Shown: positions 7,002 through 14,941, counted from the stretch's first letter. The stretch: 41,778 bases of DNA from UMGS1071 sp045638545 (GCA_045638545.1 JAZUBL010000078.1:1-41778); one strand, 5' to 3'. Notes: generated by a model from the sequence alone, not told the origin. Made by a program: numbers and translations.

Positions 7002-8432
7002 CTAGCGAAGTCTTGGATCTGATTTCATTCGTTTTACGTAGTTCTTGGTTTCTCGACCAACCACACCGCCAAGGAAGAGGAGTGCGATCAGGTTCGGGAA
7101 TGCCATCATGCCGTTGAAGATGTTTGCGATGCCCCAAACAGCATCTACTGTCAGGTAAGGACCAACAAACACAGCTGCAATGTACAGGATTCTGTAGATA
7201 ACAGTCGCTGCTTTCTTCTGGCCGGTCAGATAGTCCAGGCACTTTTCACCGTAGTAGTCCCAACCAAGGATAGTTGTGAATGCGAAGAATACCAGACAAA
7301 CCATCAGAACCAGGGAAGGGATCCAGGATGGAATAAACCAGAGGCCCTGCTGGAATGCGTGTGTTGTAATGCCAACGCCTTCCAGACCTTCCACCTTCCA
7401 TGCACCTGTCAGAACAACTGTCAGACCTGTCATTGTGCAGATGATGATAGTATCGATGAAAGTACCTGTCATGGATACAAGACCCTGACGAACAGGTTCT
7501 TTTGTCTGTGCTGCTGCAGAAGCGATTGGTGCAGAACCCAGACCGGATTCGTTGGAGAAGATACCTCTTGCAACACCGGACTGCATTGCAACGAAGAAGC
7601 CGCCAACTGCGCCGCCGGTGATAGCCATTGGATTAAATGCACCAACGATAATCTGATATGCTGCATATGGGATTGCTGTAACGTTAGTACCAAGTACAAC
7701 AAGGCAGAAAATTACGTAAATAATTGCCATGAACGGAACAACAACTGTTGCAACAGAGGAGATACGCTTGATACCGCCGATGATTACCAGTGCAGCTGCC
7801 AGTGTAACAGCAGCGCCGGTGATGATAACTGCAAGAGATACATCCTGACCAAGAATGTTCCAGGAAACGCTGTTGTTTGGATCGAAGAAGTTACCAACTG
7901 CCTGGGAGATACCATTGATCTGTGTGATAGTACCGATACCCATGAGGCCAGCTGCTGCGCCAAAGAAGGCGAACAGTTTTGCCAGCCATTTCCAGCGTTT
8001 TCCCATACCGTTTTCAATGTAGTAGAATGGGCCGCCCAGCATCTGGCCGTCTTTACCCTTAATGCGGTACTTAACTGCCAGCAGGCCTTCTGCGTACTTT
8101 GTTGCCATACCGATGAAAGCGGCTACCAGCATCCAGAACAATGCGCCAGGGCCGCCGAGCGAGATTGCGCCGGCTACACCAACGATGTTACCAGTACCAA
8201 TGGTAGCGGAAAGCGCGGTACAAAGAGAGGCGAAACTGGATACGTCACCAGATTTATCATCGCCCGTATCTTCTTTCTTGATGATAAATTTCAGTGCGCG
8301 TGGTAAGTGCAGCACTTGAATCAGTTTGCATCGGATCGTCAGATACAAACCGGTCGCCATGACGATTGCGATGAGTGGGATGCCCCAGACCCAACCGTCA
8401 ATCATCGAGACGATTCCGTTAAAGGTTTCCAT
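7002..8432 (-). CDS. Sodium:alanine/glycine symporter, AGCS family
   Basis: A 476-residue polytopic protein with about 10-11 membrane helices that imports alanine or glycine with Na+. Family landmarks are visible: the TIGTGNIVGVAGAI segment near residues 90-103, the ATKYAEGLLAVKYR region, GGPFYYIENGMGK near 136-148 and FSNESGLGSAPIASAA near 300-315. The frame continues upstream through the riboswitch, but the ATG at 8432 is chosen because TAGGGGGA lies about 9 nt before it and family proteins start at this point. The glycine riboswitch in front points to glycine as a substrate or as the signal for amino acid uptake. Confidence 0.92.
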   Translation of the reverse strand: METFNGIVSMIDGWVWGIPLIAIVMATGLYLTIRCKLIQVLHLPRALKFIIKKEDTGDDKSGDVSSFASLCTALSATIGTGNIVGVAGAISLGGPGALFWMLVAAFIGMATKYAEGLLAVKYRIKGKDGQMLGGPFYYIENGMGKRWKWLAKLFAFFGAAAGLMGIGTITQINGISQAVGNFFDPNNSVSWNILGQDVSLAVIITGAAVTLAAALVIIGGIKRISSVATVVVPFMAIIYVIFCLVVLGTNVTAIPYAAYQIIVGAFNPMAITGGAVGGFFVAMQSGVARGIFSNESGLGSAPIASAAAQTKEPVRQGLVSMTGTFIDTIIICTMTGLTVVLTGAWKVEGLEGVGITTHAFQQGLWFIPSWIPSLVLMVCLVFFAFTTILGWDYYGEKCLDYLTGQKKAATVIYRILYIAAVFVGPYLTVDAVWGIANIFNGMMAFPNLIALLFLGGVVGRETKNYVKRMKSDPRLR

Positions 8433-8448
8433 TTGTTTTTTCCCCCTA

Positions 8449-8487
8449 TAAAATAAAATGAAGCCGACTGCATGGGCAATCGACTTC
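8449..8487 (-). terminator. Expression-platform terminator of glycine riboswitch
   Basis: On the minus strand GAAGTCGATTGC pairs fully with GCAGTCGGCTTC (two G-U pairs, 4-nt loop, stem 8460-8487) and is followed by ATTTTATTTTAT. It sits between the aptamer and the symporter start and is the likely off-state hairpin, relieved when glycine is bound. Confidence 0.75.
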
Positions 8488-8564
8488 CGGAGAAAAAGAA
8501 CGAGGGCTGCGAAGCGGATGTTCTGTAAATTGTAACAGATGAAGCGCTTGATTCGTTTGGTCTT

Positions 8565-8669
8565 GCAGAGTTTTGAAGTCGTGCAAAACCTGCTCTGTCC
8601 TTTTGCCTGAGAGATTGGCGGTTTCCCGCTGTACACCTTCGGCGCTCTTTAAGAGAGACTCTCCAGAGA
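8565..8669 (-). promoter_or_regulatory. Glycine riboswitch (single aptamer with adjoining helix)
   Basis: Minus strand 8669 to 8592 carries the conserved aptamer pieces: P1 strands CTCTG / CAGAG, GGAGAG, the CGCCGAAGG core, then AATCTCTCAGGCAAAAGGACAGAG split over the two halves. Only one complete aptamer is seen. Directly after it, 8593-8565 forms a hairpin (GCAG-GTTTTG / CAAAAC-T-CTGC) where a second aptamer usually sits, as in singlet glycine riboswitches with a so-called ghost helix. Control of AGCS symporters by this riboswitch is well established. Confidence 0.9.
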
Positions 8670-8690
8670 TAAATATAAATACCGTATTTA

Positions 8691-8719
8691 ACTTTACCAT
8701 AGTTGCATGGAAACTGCAA
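8691..8719 (-). promoter_or_regulatory. Promoter of riboswitch-symporter transcript
   Basis: On the minus strand TTGCAG (8714-8719), a 17-nt spacer and TAAAGT (8691-8696), ending about 20 nt before the aptamer. Confidence 0.65.
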
Positions 8720-8772
8720 GCCTTATTCGCATAAATCTTGTAAAAAGCCTGTTTTTTCGCTTAATTTAACAC

Positions 8773-8811
8773 AAAAACAGAAGAAGCCCGCACAAAATCG
8801 AGCGGACTTCT
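8773..8811 (-). terminator. Terminator of CapA-like gene
   Basis: On the minus strand AGAAGTCCGC / GCGGGCTTCT makes a 10-bp stem (8782-8811) followed by GTTTTTG, 15 nt after the stop codon. Confidence 0.85.
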
Positions 8812-8826
8812 AAGAAATTATGCAAT

Positions 8827-10281
8827 TTAAGCAGCGTTATTAATGGTGATTACAGTTGCAGTGCCGTTCTGGGATGTTACAGGTTCATTTTCGGAACCTG
8901 CCTGTGTGCCTGCATCAACAGTACTGTCGGTGTCTCCGATGAAGGAGGTGGCAACGTCAACATTTGTAATTCGGCCGCCGGTCTGGTTATATTCAACAAC
9001 GCCGTCACCAACCAGTGCCATGGTGCGGTCATAGGATTCCTGTGCATCAGCTGCACCGGTGGAGGAAGCAGACAGATTCAGGTTAGACCAGTCAGCGCCT
9101 GTTTCCAGCGGAACGATTTCATAAGTGCGTCTGTCGTTTTCATTATAGTACATGTGTACCCAGGTTGGAACAACTTCTACACTTGTGAGGGTAACAGTGC
9201 CGTTGCCCTTCATCTCAAAGTTTGTGTAGAACAGCAGGCCGTCTTCTGTGTGGCCGGACTGGATGTCTTCGTAGAGCAGTTCGTGTCTCTGGTTGGAGAG
9301 CTCGTTGCCCATGGAGTAGAGGCAAACCATCTTTTTGCCGGTTGTTTCAGAAGTGAGAACCTCAACAGGTTCGACTACGTGTGGGTGGCCGCCAATGATT
9401 GCGTCAAAGCCGATGTTGCAGATCTTCTGTGCAATCTTTTCCTGGTATTCCATTGGGGAGAGGTGGTACTCTTCGCCCCAGTGGATATACATGATGGAAG
9501 CCTGTGCACCGTCGCGCTTCATGTCTGCCAGAAGCTGTTCCATATCGGTATAGAACTCGTCCAGGCGGTTGTAGTCAAAGTAGTTCAGGCGTGCTGCAAA
9601 CTCTTCGCGGATCGGAATACCGTTTACATAAACAGTATCGCCGTCATGGGTTACATAAGTGTAGTTTACAACGCCGATCTTAATGCCGTTCACGTCGATG
9701 ATCTGGTAACGCTTGTCTTCTGCAGTTGGCTGTGTGCCAATCCAAGGAATGTTCTTATCGGTGAGTACCTGGTGGGTACGATTGAAGCCGGAGAAGCCAG
9801 TATCAGCTACGTGGTTGTTTGCAGTCAGAAGCATGTCGAAGCCTGCGTCCTTCAGTGCATCAACAATTGCGTCCGGGCAGTTAAAGCAAGGGAAACCGGA
9901 GTATGGACCTGCTTCTTCACCGCCAAGAGAAACTTCCAGGTTTGCAATAGCATAGTCAGCGTTTGCAGTATAAGATTTTACATACTGGAAAATTTCAGTA
10001 AAATCATAGGTATCTGTAGAAGCATTATAGTAATGATCAAGGAATGGAGAGTGGATCAGGATGTCGCCGGTGCTGACGATGCGAGCTGTAGCCACAACTT
10101 CGTTTGGATCTACCAGTTCTGCAGTACTGCTTGTCTGTGGATCGTCAGAAGTATCCGGTCCCATCGGTGAGCCGCCGTTGTTTGCGCCGCCGCAGCCGGT
10201 GAAGGTAAGGCAGAGTGCAGCGATAAGGCTCAGGCAGAGCAGAATAGAGGCCCAGCGTTTGCAAGAGACTTTTTTCTTCAA
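8827..10281 (-). CDS. CapA/PGA_cap-type metallophosphatase-fold lipoprotein
   Basis: A 484-residue secreted lipoprotein. Residues 1-29 are a signal peptide ending in the lipobox FTGC with Cys30 as lipid anchor, followed by a Gly/Asn/Ser-rich spacer. The core carries CapA-family motifs: GDILIHSPFLD near 92, NLEVSLGG near 117, the TANNHVADTG metal-site segment near 155, YIHWGEEY near 267 and GGHPHVVEP near 297-305. CapA-like proteins take part in poly-gamma-glutamate capsule or related envelope polymer handling, but many clostridial members stand alone, as here, with no capB or capC beside them. The start is TTG at 10279-10281 because no ATG exists ahead of the signal peptide. The ribosome site is weak. 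The tail after residue 400 is low in complexity. Confidence 0.82.
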   Translation of the reverse strand: MKKKVSCKRWASILLCLSLIAALCLTFTGCGGANNGGSPMGPDTSDDPQTSSTAELVDPNEVVATARIVSTGDILIHSPFLDHYYNASTDTYDFTEIFQYVKSYTANADYAIANLEVSLGGEEAGPYSGFPCFNCPDAIVDALKDAGFDMLLTANNHVADTGFSGFNRTHQVLTDKNIPWIGTQPTAEDKRYQIIDVNGIKIGVVNYTYVTHDGDTVYVNGIPIREEFAARLNYFDYNRLDEFYTDMEQLLADMKRDGAQASIMYIHWGEEYHLSPMEYQEKIAQKICNIGFDAIIGGHPHVVEPVEVLTSETTGKKMVCLYSMGNELSNQRHELLYEDIQSGHTEDGLLFYTNFEMKGNGTVTLTSVEVVPTWVHMYYNENDRRTYEIVPLETGADWSNLNLSASSTGAADAQESYDRTMALVGDGVVEYNQTGGRITNVDVATSFIGDTDSTVDAGTQAGSENEPVTSQNGTATVITINNAA

Positions 10282-10337
10282 AGCTTACACACTTCTTTCT
10301 TTCGTAATTTCTGCATTTTAATAACAGATGTGTTTAA

Positions 10338-10343
10338 AGTATA
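10338..10343 (-). promoter_or_regulatory. Probable -10 box of CapA-like gene
   Basis: On the minus strand TATACT is followed by a 57-nt A/G-rich leader. The -35 region reads TTTTCT at the expected distance and is a poor match, so the call rests mainly on the -10 box. Confidence 0.45.
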
Positions 10344-10408
10344 GCATAATTCTGGGAAAAAGAAAATATCAGAGCTTTTTAAAATTTGTAAAATTATGGT
10401 TAAAGAAA

Positions 10409-10435
10409 AAAGACCAACCGAAAAGGATGGTCTTT
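10409..10435 (-). terminator. Terminator of trpBA operon
   Basis: On the minus strand AAAGACCA-TCC / GGT-TGGTCTTT pairs with one mismatch and is followed by a T-run, 6 nt after the trpA stop codon. Confidence 0.82.
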
Positions 10436-10441
10436 CTTTGT

Positions 10442-11215
10442 TTATTTCAGCATTGCGTCTTTAATGCTTTTCAGGTAGTCATAGATATATGGTGTTGCAT
10501 TTTCGCCGTACATCTCAACCAGCTTTACAATTGCATTGCCGTTGAGGATGCCGTCAGCGTGCTTGCCGATGCGCTCAGCTTGCTCTGGTGTGCATGCGCT
10601 GAACTCTACAACTGCAGGGCAGGAAGCATGTTCCTTGATCAGCTTAAGAATCGCAATCGGATCTGCTACGATCTCTGGACGGATGCCGGAGTTGCTCATG
10701 GTGGAAGCTGCATAAATAAAGCCGGAAGCATTCTCTGCAATCATTTTGATTCTCTCTGCAGGAGCAGGAGTGATCAGAGAGATAACAGCAACGCCGTATG
10801 CAGCAGCAACATCATTTACTTCAGCCTTCTCTTCAAAGGACAGGTCCGGAATATAAATGCCGCTGATGCCAACTTCCTGGCACTTCTTGAAGAATGCTTC
10901 GTAGCCGTAGTTAAAAAGCGGGTTCAGGTAAGTGTAGAAAATTACCGGAATCTCAGTCTTTTCGCGAATGTCTGCCATCATGTTGAAAATCTTATCGATT
11001 GTTGTGCCTGCAGACAGGGAACGAATGTTGGAGAGCTGCTGTGCAGGGCCTTCAGCGATTGGATCGGAGAATGGGATGCCCAGTTCGATAATGTCAACGC
11101 CTGCGCGCTCCATTTCCAGCAGGAATTCTGCAGACTTTTCGATGGTTGGGTCACCAGCTGTCAGGTGACCGATGAGAACTTTACCTTTTGCAAATGTATT
11201 CTGAATCTTATTCAA
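10442..11215 (-). CDS. trpA: Tryptophan synthase alpha subunit (divergent active-site loops)
   Basis: A 257-residue TIM-barrel protein expected to cleave indole-3-glycerol phosphate to indole and glyceraldehyde 3-phosphate. The catalytic Glu44 is in ELGIPFSDP. The second acidic residue, normally Asp in ADGP, is Glu55 (AEGP). Three phosphate-gripping stretches differ from the usual pattern: GVTG reads MSNSG, GFGIS reads EFSAC and the final VGSAIV reads NGNAIV. The start is TTG at 11213-11215, which overlaps the trpB stop by 8 nt and has AGGGGGG ahead. An upstream reading is open but encodes no family sequence. Adjacency to trpB makes the assignment firm; catalytic efficiency is open to question. 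Confidence 0.88.
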   Translation of the reverse strand: MNKIQNTFAKGKVLIGHLTAGDPTIEKSAEFLLEMERAGVDIIELGIPFSDPIAEGPAQQLSNIRSLSAGTTIDKIFNMMADIREKTEIPVIFYTYLNPLFNYGYEAFFKKCQEVGISGIYIPDLSFEEKAEVNDVAAAYGVAVISLITPAPAERIKMIAENASGFIYAASTMSNSGIRPEIVADPIAILKLIKEHASCPAVVEFSACTPEQAERIGKHADGILNGNAIVKLVEMYGENATPYIYDYLKSIKDAMLK

Positions 11216-12392
11216 CGAGATCAACCCCCCTGTATCTGGCAATTGCTGCAACGTCCTTGTCACCGCGGCCGGAGATGCAAACGATGAGAATGTCATCCTT
11301 GCTCATGGTTGGCGCAATCTTGCGAACGTGTGCAACAGCGTGTGCACTTTCAATAGCGCAGATGATGCCTTCTGTGCGAGCGATGTACTCAAATGCATCA
11401 ACTGCTTCGTCGTCTGTTACCGGCACATACTGTGCGCGGCCTGTATCGTGGAGATATGCGTGCTCAGGACCGATGCCCGGGTAGTCCAGACCAGCGGAGA
11501 TGGAGTAAACCGGTGCAATCTGGCCTTCGTCATCCTGGCAGAAGTAGGACTTCATACCGTGGAAGATACCGAGGCGGCCCTTTGCGATGGTTGCTGCAGT
11601 TTCGTCGGTATCAATACCGCGGCCTGCAGCTTCACAGCCGATGAGCTTTACGCCTTCATCATTGATGAAGTTGTAGAACATACCCATTGCGTTGCTGCCG
11701 CCGCCTACGCAGGCGAGAACAGCAGTTGGCAGTCTGCCTTCCTTCTCCAGAATCTGCTCTCTTGCTTCCTTGCTGATTACGCTCTGGAAGTCACGAACGA
11801 TCATTGGGAATGGGTGTGGACCCATTACGGAACCGAGTACGTAGAAAGTATCGTGGGAACGAGCAGCCCATTCGCCCATTGCTTCGTTAACAGCGTCCTT
11901 CAGTGTCTTTGTGCCGGAAGTAACCGGGTTTACCTTAGCGCCAAGCAGCTGCATACGGTACACGTTCAGTGCCTGACGGATGGTGTCTTCTTCACCCATG
12001 AAGATTTCACATTCCATGTCGAGAAGTGCTGCTGCAGTTGCAGTTGCAACACCGTGCTGGCCTGCGCCTGTTTCTGCAATAACTCTTGTTTTGCCCATTT
12101 TCTTTGCCAGGAGAACCTGACCGAGAACGTTGTTGATCTTGTGGGAGCCTGTGTGGTTCAGATCTTCTCTCTTCAGATAGATCTTTGCGCCGCCAAGATC
12201 CTTTGTCATCTTCTCTGCATAGTAGAGCAGGGAAGGACGACCTGCGTATTCTTTCAGAAGCTGCTCCAGCTCTGCGTTGAATTCTGGGTCGTTCTTGTAG
12301 AACTCGTAGGATTTTTCCAGGTGAATAATTTCACTCATCAGCGTTTCCGGTACATACTGGCCGCCGTGAACGCCATATCTGCCTTTTTCCAT
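11208..12392 (-). CDS. trpB: Tryptophan synthase beta subunit
   Basis: A 394-residue PLP enzyme that condenses indole with serine to give tryptophan. PLP Lys85 lies in HTGSHKINN, followed by ETGAGQHGVATA near 108-119 and the GGGSNAMG phosphate-binding loop near 228-235. The DDEGQIAPVYSISAGLDYPG segment near 290-309 is typical of the TrpB1 class that partners TrpA. GAGGTAA precedes the ATG. It is the first gene after the T-box leader and overlaps trpA. The other trp genes are not in this window, so this pair may be a separately regulated final step, or a way to use indole. Confidence 0.96.
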   Translation of the reverse strand: MEKGRYGVHGGQYVPETLMSEIIHLEKSYEFYKNDPEFNAELEQLLKEYAGRPSLLYYAEKMTKDLGGAKIYLKREDLNHTGSHKINNVLGQVLLAKKMGKTRVIAETGAGQHGVATATAAALLDMECEIFMGEEDTIRQALNVYRMQLLGAKVNPVTSGTKTLKDAVNEAMGEWAARSHDTFYVLGSVMGPHPFPMIVRDFQSVISKEAREQILEKEGRLPTAVLACVGGGSNAMGMFYNFINDEGVKLIGCEAAGRGIDTDETAATIAKGRLGIFHGMKSYFCQDDEGQIAPVYSISAGLDYPGIGPEHAYLHDTGRAQYVPVTDDEAVDAFEYIARTEGIICAIESAHAVAHVRKIAPTMSKDDILIVCISGRGDKDVAAIARYRGVDLVE

Positions 12393-12510
12393 GTGGATTA
12401 CCTCACAATCTTTGAAAATTATTGTTTAACCAACTGCTGAAATACCGTGCATCAGAAGATCCGATGCGGCATTTTATGTTGGGGAATCTGTAAAGTTTCC
12501 GGATAAAACC

Positions 12511-12785
12511 AAAAAACTCGTCCCCAACAGTAAATAAAAAATGTTTACTGTCAAGGACGAGCAGAAAATTCTAACCCGTGGTGCCACCTTGCTTTGCGGT
12601 TGCCCGCACCCTCAGCGGAATACAAACATATTCCCGACAATTGACGCATGTCATAACGTTGCGGAATACTCAGGGCAAAGCCCCTTTGACCGCACCCTCA
12701 GTGGTCCATTTAATGAACTGCGTTCGGCAGGATTCTCAGCATCGCCTGCTCTCTGTGCGTGCACATTCATTTTTATCTCCACGTC
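12511..12785 (-). promoter_or_regulatory. T-box riboswitch, tryptophan specifier
   Basis: On the minus strand the leader carries the T-box core AAGGTGGCACCACGGG (12575-12590). It ends in a terminator hairpin CTCGTCC..GGACGAG (12517-12561) with a T-run at 12511-12516. In the Stem I region the specifier position reads TGG followed by ACC (12706-12708), which matches tryptophan and the downstream trpBA genes. Uncharged tRNA-Trp should stabilise the antiterminator and switch the operon on. Confidence 0.93.
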
Positions 12786-12819
12786 ATCGGTTTGCAATAT
12801 TTAATTTGGTATGTACATA

Positions 12820-12848
12820 ATTTTACTGGGTTTTCCCAGGTTTGTCAA
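12820..12848 (-). promoter_or_regulatory. Promoter of trpBA T-box transcript, with spacer palindrome
   Basis: On the minus strand TTGACA (12843-12848), a 17-nt spacer and TAAAAT (12820-12825). The spacer contains the perfect inverted repeat CTGGG-N4-CCCAG (12826-12839), which directly abuts the -10 box and could be a repressor site. Confidence 0.82.
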
Positions 12849-12941
12849 TAAAAAATCACAAATCAGGATACATCTTTTCTCTTTTCTCGAATTTTCCCAG
12901 AGAGAGCAGGCCGAAAACTATGAAATTTCGGCAAATCTTTC

Positions 12942-12969
12942 AAAAATAAAAAAGCTCCCAGTTGGGAGC
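12942..12969 (-). terminator. Terminator of ZIP transporter gene
   Basis: On the minus strand GCTCCC-AACT-GGGAGC (12954-12969) is followed by TTTTTTATTTTT, 7 nt after the stop codon. Confidence 0.87.
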
Positions 12970-12976
12970 AGTGTGT

Positions 12977-13741
12977 TTATTCCAGCAGAAAATCCATCAC
13001 CAGCATCAGGCAAAAGCCGATCAGCAGGGCATAGGTAACACCTCTTGTGCTGCCGTGGTGTGTTTCCGGAATCATCTCGTCGCTGATGATATACAGCATG
13101 GTGCCGCCGGCACAAGCCAGTGCAACAGGCAGAATTGCAGCAGAAATACTGACAGCAAAATAACCAATCAATGTGCCGGCTACTTCTACCAGTCCGGTGC
13201 CCATGGCAATGAGAAATGTTTTTCTCATGCTGATGCCGGCTGCCAGCATAGGACCGATGATGACCATACCTTCCGGGATGTTCTGCAGTGCAATACCGCC
13301 GGCAATCAGCAGCGCTTCTGTTGCATTATCGGAGCCGAAACCAACGCCTGCAGCAATGCCTTCCGGTAGGTTATGAATGGCAATGGCCATGACAAACAGC
13401 ATGACTTTATTCAGCCGGGCATTTGTTCTGTGATCTTCAATGTCCGGTCCCATCATGCGGTGGAGATGAGGTACCAGTTTGTCGATCAGGTTCAGGACAA
13501 CTGCGCCTGCAAAGATACCGCCAATGGTCATGAGAATGCTCCACTTGCCGATCATTTCGCTGCCGTACTCTAAAGATGGGAGAATCAGGCCGATGACGGC
13601 AGCAGCAAGCATAACACCGGCTGCAAAAGAGAGAACTGTATCGCTGAATTTATGAGAAATACCTTTAAAAATAACGCCTAAAATGGCACCGACGATGGTT
13701 GCACCGCCAACACCGGCAGCAGTAAGCAGAACCATGCCCAT
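12977..13741 (-). CDS. ZIP-family metal transporter (ZupT/GufA-like)
   Basis: A 254-residue membrane protein with about eight helices that brings divalent metal ions, usually zinc, into the cytoplasm. The two metal-pathway helices are clear: HNLPEGIAAGVGFG near 131-144 and the NIPEGMVIIGP segment near 160-170. A His-containing loop (HLHRMMGPDIEDH) lies before the first of them. The start at 13741 is set by GGAGGTGAGCCT directly before the ATG; the 20 codons upstream overlap the promoter and are not coding. It has its own promoter and terminator. The next gene upstream encodes a His/Cys-rich metal-binding protein, so a shared role in metal supply is likely. Confidence 0.9.
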   Translation of the reverse strand: MGMVLLTAAGVGGATIVGAILGVIFKGISHKFSDTVLSFAAGVMLAAAVIGLILPSLEYGSEMIGKWSILMTIGGIFAGAVVLNLIDKLVPHLHRMMGPDIEDHRTNARLNKVMLFVMAIAIHNLPEGIAAGVGFGSDNATEALLIAGGIALQNIPEGMVIIGPMLAAGISMRKTFLIAMGTGLVEVAGTLIGYFAVSISAAILPVALACAGGTMLYIISDEMIPETHHGSTRGVTYALLIGFCLMLVMDFLLE

Positions 13742-13771
13742 AGGCTCACCTCCTGTGGTGAAATCATTTTT

Positions 13772-13801
13772 ATTATACTGCTTTCCTGAATATTGCGTCA
13801 A
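13772..13801 (-). promoter_or_regulatory. Promoter of ZIP transporter gene
   Basis: On the minus strand TTGACG (13796-13801), an 18-nt spacer and TATAAT (13772-13777). No Fur-type palindrome like the one at 14942 is visible here. Confidence 0.8.
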
Positions 13802-13809
13802 TATGCAGA

Positions 13810-13839
13810 AAAAGAAAAATGCTCCCGGAGCGGGAGCAT
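13810..13839 (-). terminator. Terminator of His-rich protein gene
   Basis: On the minus strand ATGCTCCCG-CTC-CGGGAGCAT (13819-13839) is followed by TTTTCTTTTT. Its stem repeats the GCTCCC/GGGAGC theme of the ZIP gene terminator. Confidence 0.9.
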
Positions 13840-13849
13840 AGAAATCTGA

Positions 13850-14863
13850 TTAGTGGTGGTGATGACCGTGGTCATGGCCGCAGCCGCAGTGGTCGTGGTC
13901 ATGATGATCGTGATGGTGGCCGTGATCGTGACCGCCGCAGCAGTGATCATGGTGGTCATGGTCGTGGTGATCATGATGGTGGCCATGGTCGTGACCGCAG
14001 CAGTGTTCGTGCTCATCATGGTCATGGTGATGACCGTGATCGTGATGATCGTGATGGTCGTCATGGTCATGATGATCGTGGTGGTGACCGTGATCATGGT
14101 TGTGGCCTGTTACGCGGAAGCCGTGTGTAATTGTGTAAGCGATTTCTTCGTATTCGCCTTCTACAACATCCGGAATCTTTGCTCTTGCGATCATGCAGTA
14201 TGTGCCAGCAACTTCCGGACGGATTGCTACGAAGCCTTCTGCATTTGTTGTCAGCTGTGTTTCAACGGTGCCTTCGTCTGCCAGGTGAACGAGAGTTACA
14301 GGGTGATTGCCTGCTGCCTTGCCCTGGATCATCAGCTGGAACTTGATTTCATGAGTTGCCTCATAGTTTGTGCCTGTTGTTGGCAGAATGCTGATTTCCA
14401 TGCTTGGAATCTGATACATTTCGTTCTCATGGAAGTGGCCTACAGGAACGATGAAAGAGGTGTACTGGCGGTATCTGCCAACCTTCACAGCGTCTGGGTA
14501 CTCTGTTCTGTTGCCCATTTTCCAGTCAGCGTCGTCCTTGCCGTCATTGTAATGTGCCCAGCAGTTGTCATAGTCTGCAATAAAGGTGTAGAAGCCTTCC
14601 AGTGGGGTGTCATACAGAGTCAGGTCGATTGTCTCGTCGTCGCAAAGCTCTGCTTTTGCCTCAACAATAGAACCATCTGGCATGCAAACGTTATATTTCA
14701 TCCACTCTGGCTTTACAAGGCCGTCTGCCTGGCAGTTATGGCCCCATCTGAGGGATGCCATGATTGGATCGTTAACGTGGTAGTGGCCTACATAGTCTTC
14801 CATCCAGCCTTCGTGGCCGTAAACCAGCTTATGTGTTGTATCGCGATATGTGAATTTTTCCAT
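13850..14863 (-). CDS. DUF4198-like metal-binding protein with His/Cys-repeat tail
   Basis: A 337-residue protein in two parts. Residues 1-253 resemble the DUF4198/COG5266 family, beta-rich proteins linked to nickel or cobalt handling: paired His near the N-terminus (HKLVYGHEGW, VGHYHV), a W-rich middle, and a carboxypeptidase-like domain with VTL..LADEGTVE..LTTNAEGF. Residues 254-337 are a nearly pure His/Asp tail with five HDHGHHH units; three of the unit boundaries carry CCG, CCGG or CGCG. No signal peptide is seen, so a cytoplasmic metal store or chaperone is more likely than a periplasm-type binding protein. The ATG at 14863 has AGGGAG about 10 nt upstream; a TTG 21 nt further up is less likely. 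Confidence 0.72.
   Translation of the reverse strand: MEKFTYRDTTHKLVYGHEGWMEDYVGHYHVNDPIMASLRWGHNCQADGLVKPEWMKYNVCMPDGSIVEAKAELCDDETIDLTLYDTPLEGFYTFIADYDNCWAHYNDGKDDADWKMGNRTEYPDAVKVGRYRQYTSFIVPVGHFHENEMYQIPSMEISILPTTGTNYEATHEIKFQLMIQGKAAGNHPVTLVHLADEGTVETQLTTNAEGFVAIRPEVAGTYCMIARAKIPDVVEGEYEEIAYTITHGFRVTGHNHDHGHHHDHHDHDDHHDHHDHGHHHDHDEHEHCCGHDHGHHHDHHDHDHHDHCCGGHDHGHHHDHHDHDHCGCGHDHGHHHH
13853..14104 (-). repeat. His/Asp/Gly codon repeat encoding metal-binding tail
   Basis: Imperfect tandem repeat of about 50-60 nt built from CAC/CAT, GAC/GAT and GGT codons, coding for five HDHGHHH units of the upstream protein. Such tracts can change length by slippage or recombination. Confidence 0.8.
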
Positions 14864-14903
14864 GTGAAATGAATCTCCCTTCAACTTTCAAACTAACAAG
14901 TGC

Positions 14904-14933
14904 ATTTTATCACGAACTGTTTTTGTATTGCAA
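14904..14933 (-). promoter_or_regulatory. Promoter of His-rich protein gene
   Basis: On the minus strand TTGCAA (14928-14933), an 18-nt spacer and TAAAAT (14904-14909). The -10 region contains TGATAAAAT, a repeat of the half-site found in the palindrome just upstream. Confidence 0.6.
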
Positions 14934-14941
14934 TTATTTAA

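Noticed and set aside
13853..14104. Repeated short units considered as a CRISPR array
   Set aside because: The units are codon repeats for His, Asp and Gly in a continuous reading frame, with no unique spacers and no cas genes.
13853..14872. A Val/Met-rich frame on the plus strand
   Set aside because: It is the antisense reading of the His/Asp repeat protein; the run of Val and Met is caused by the CAT/GAT codons on the true strand.
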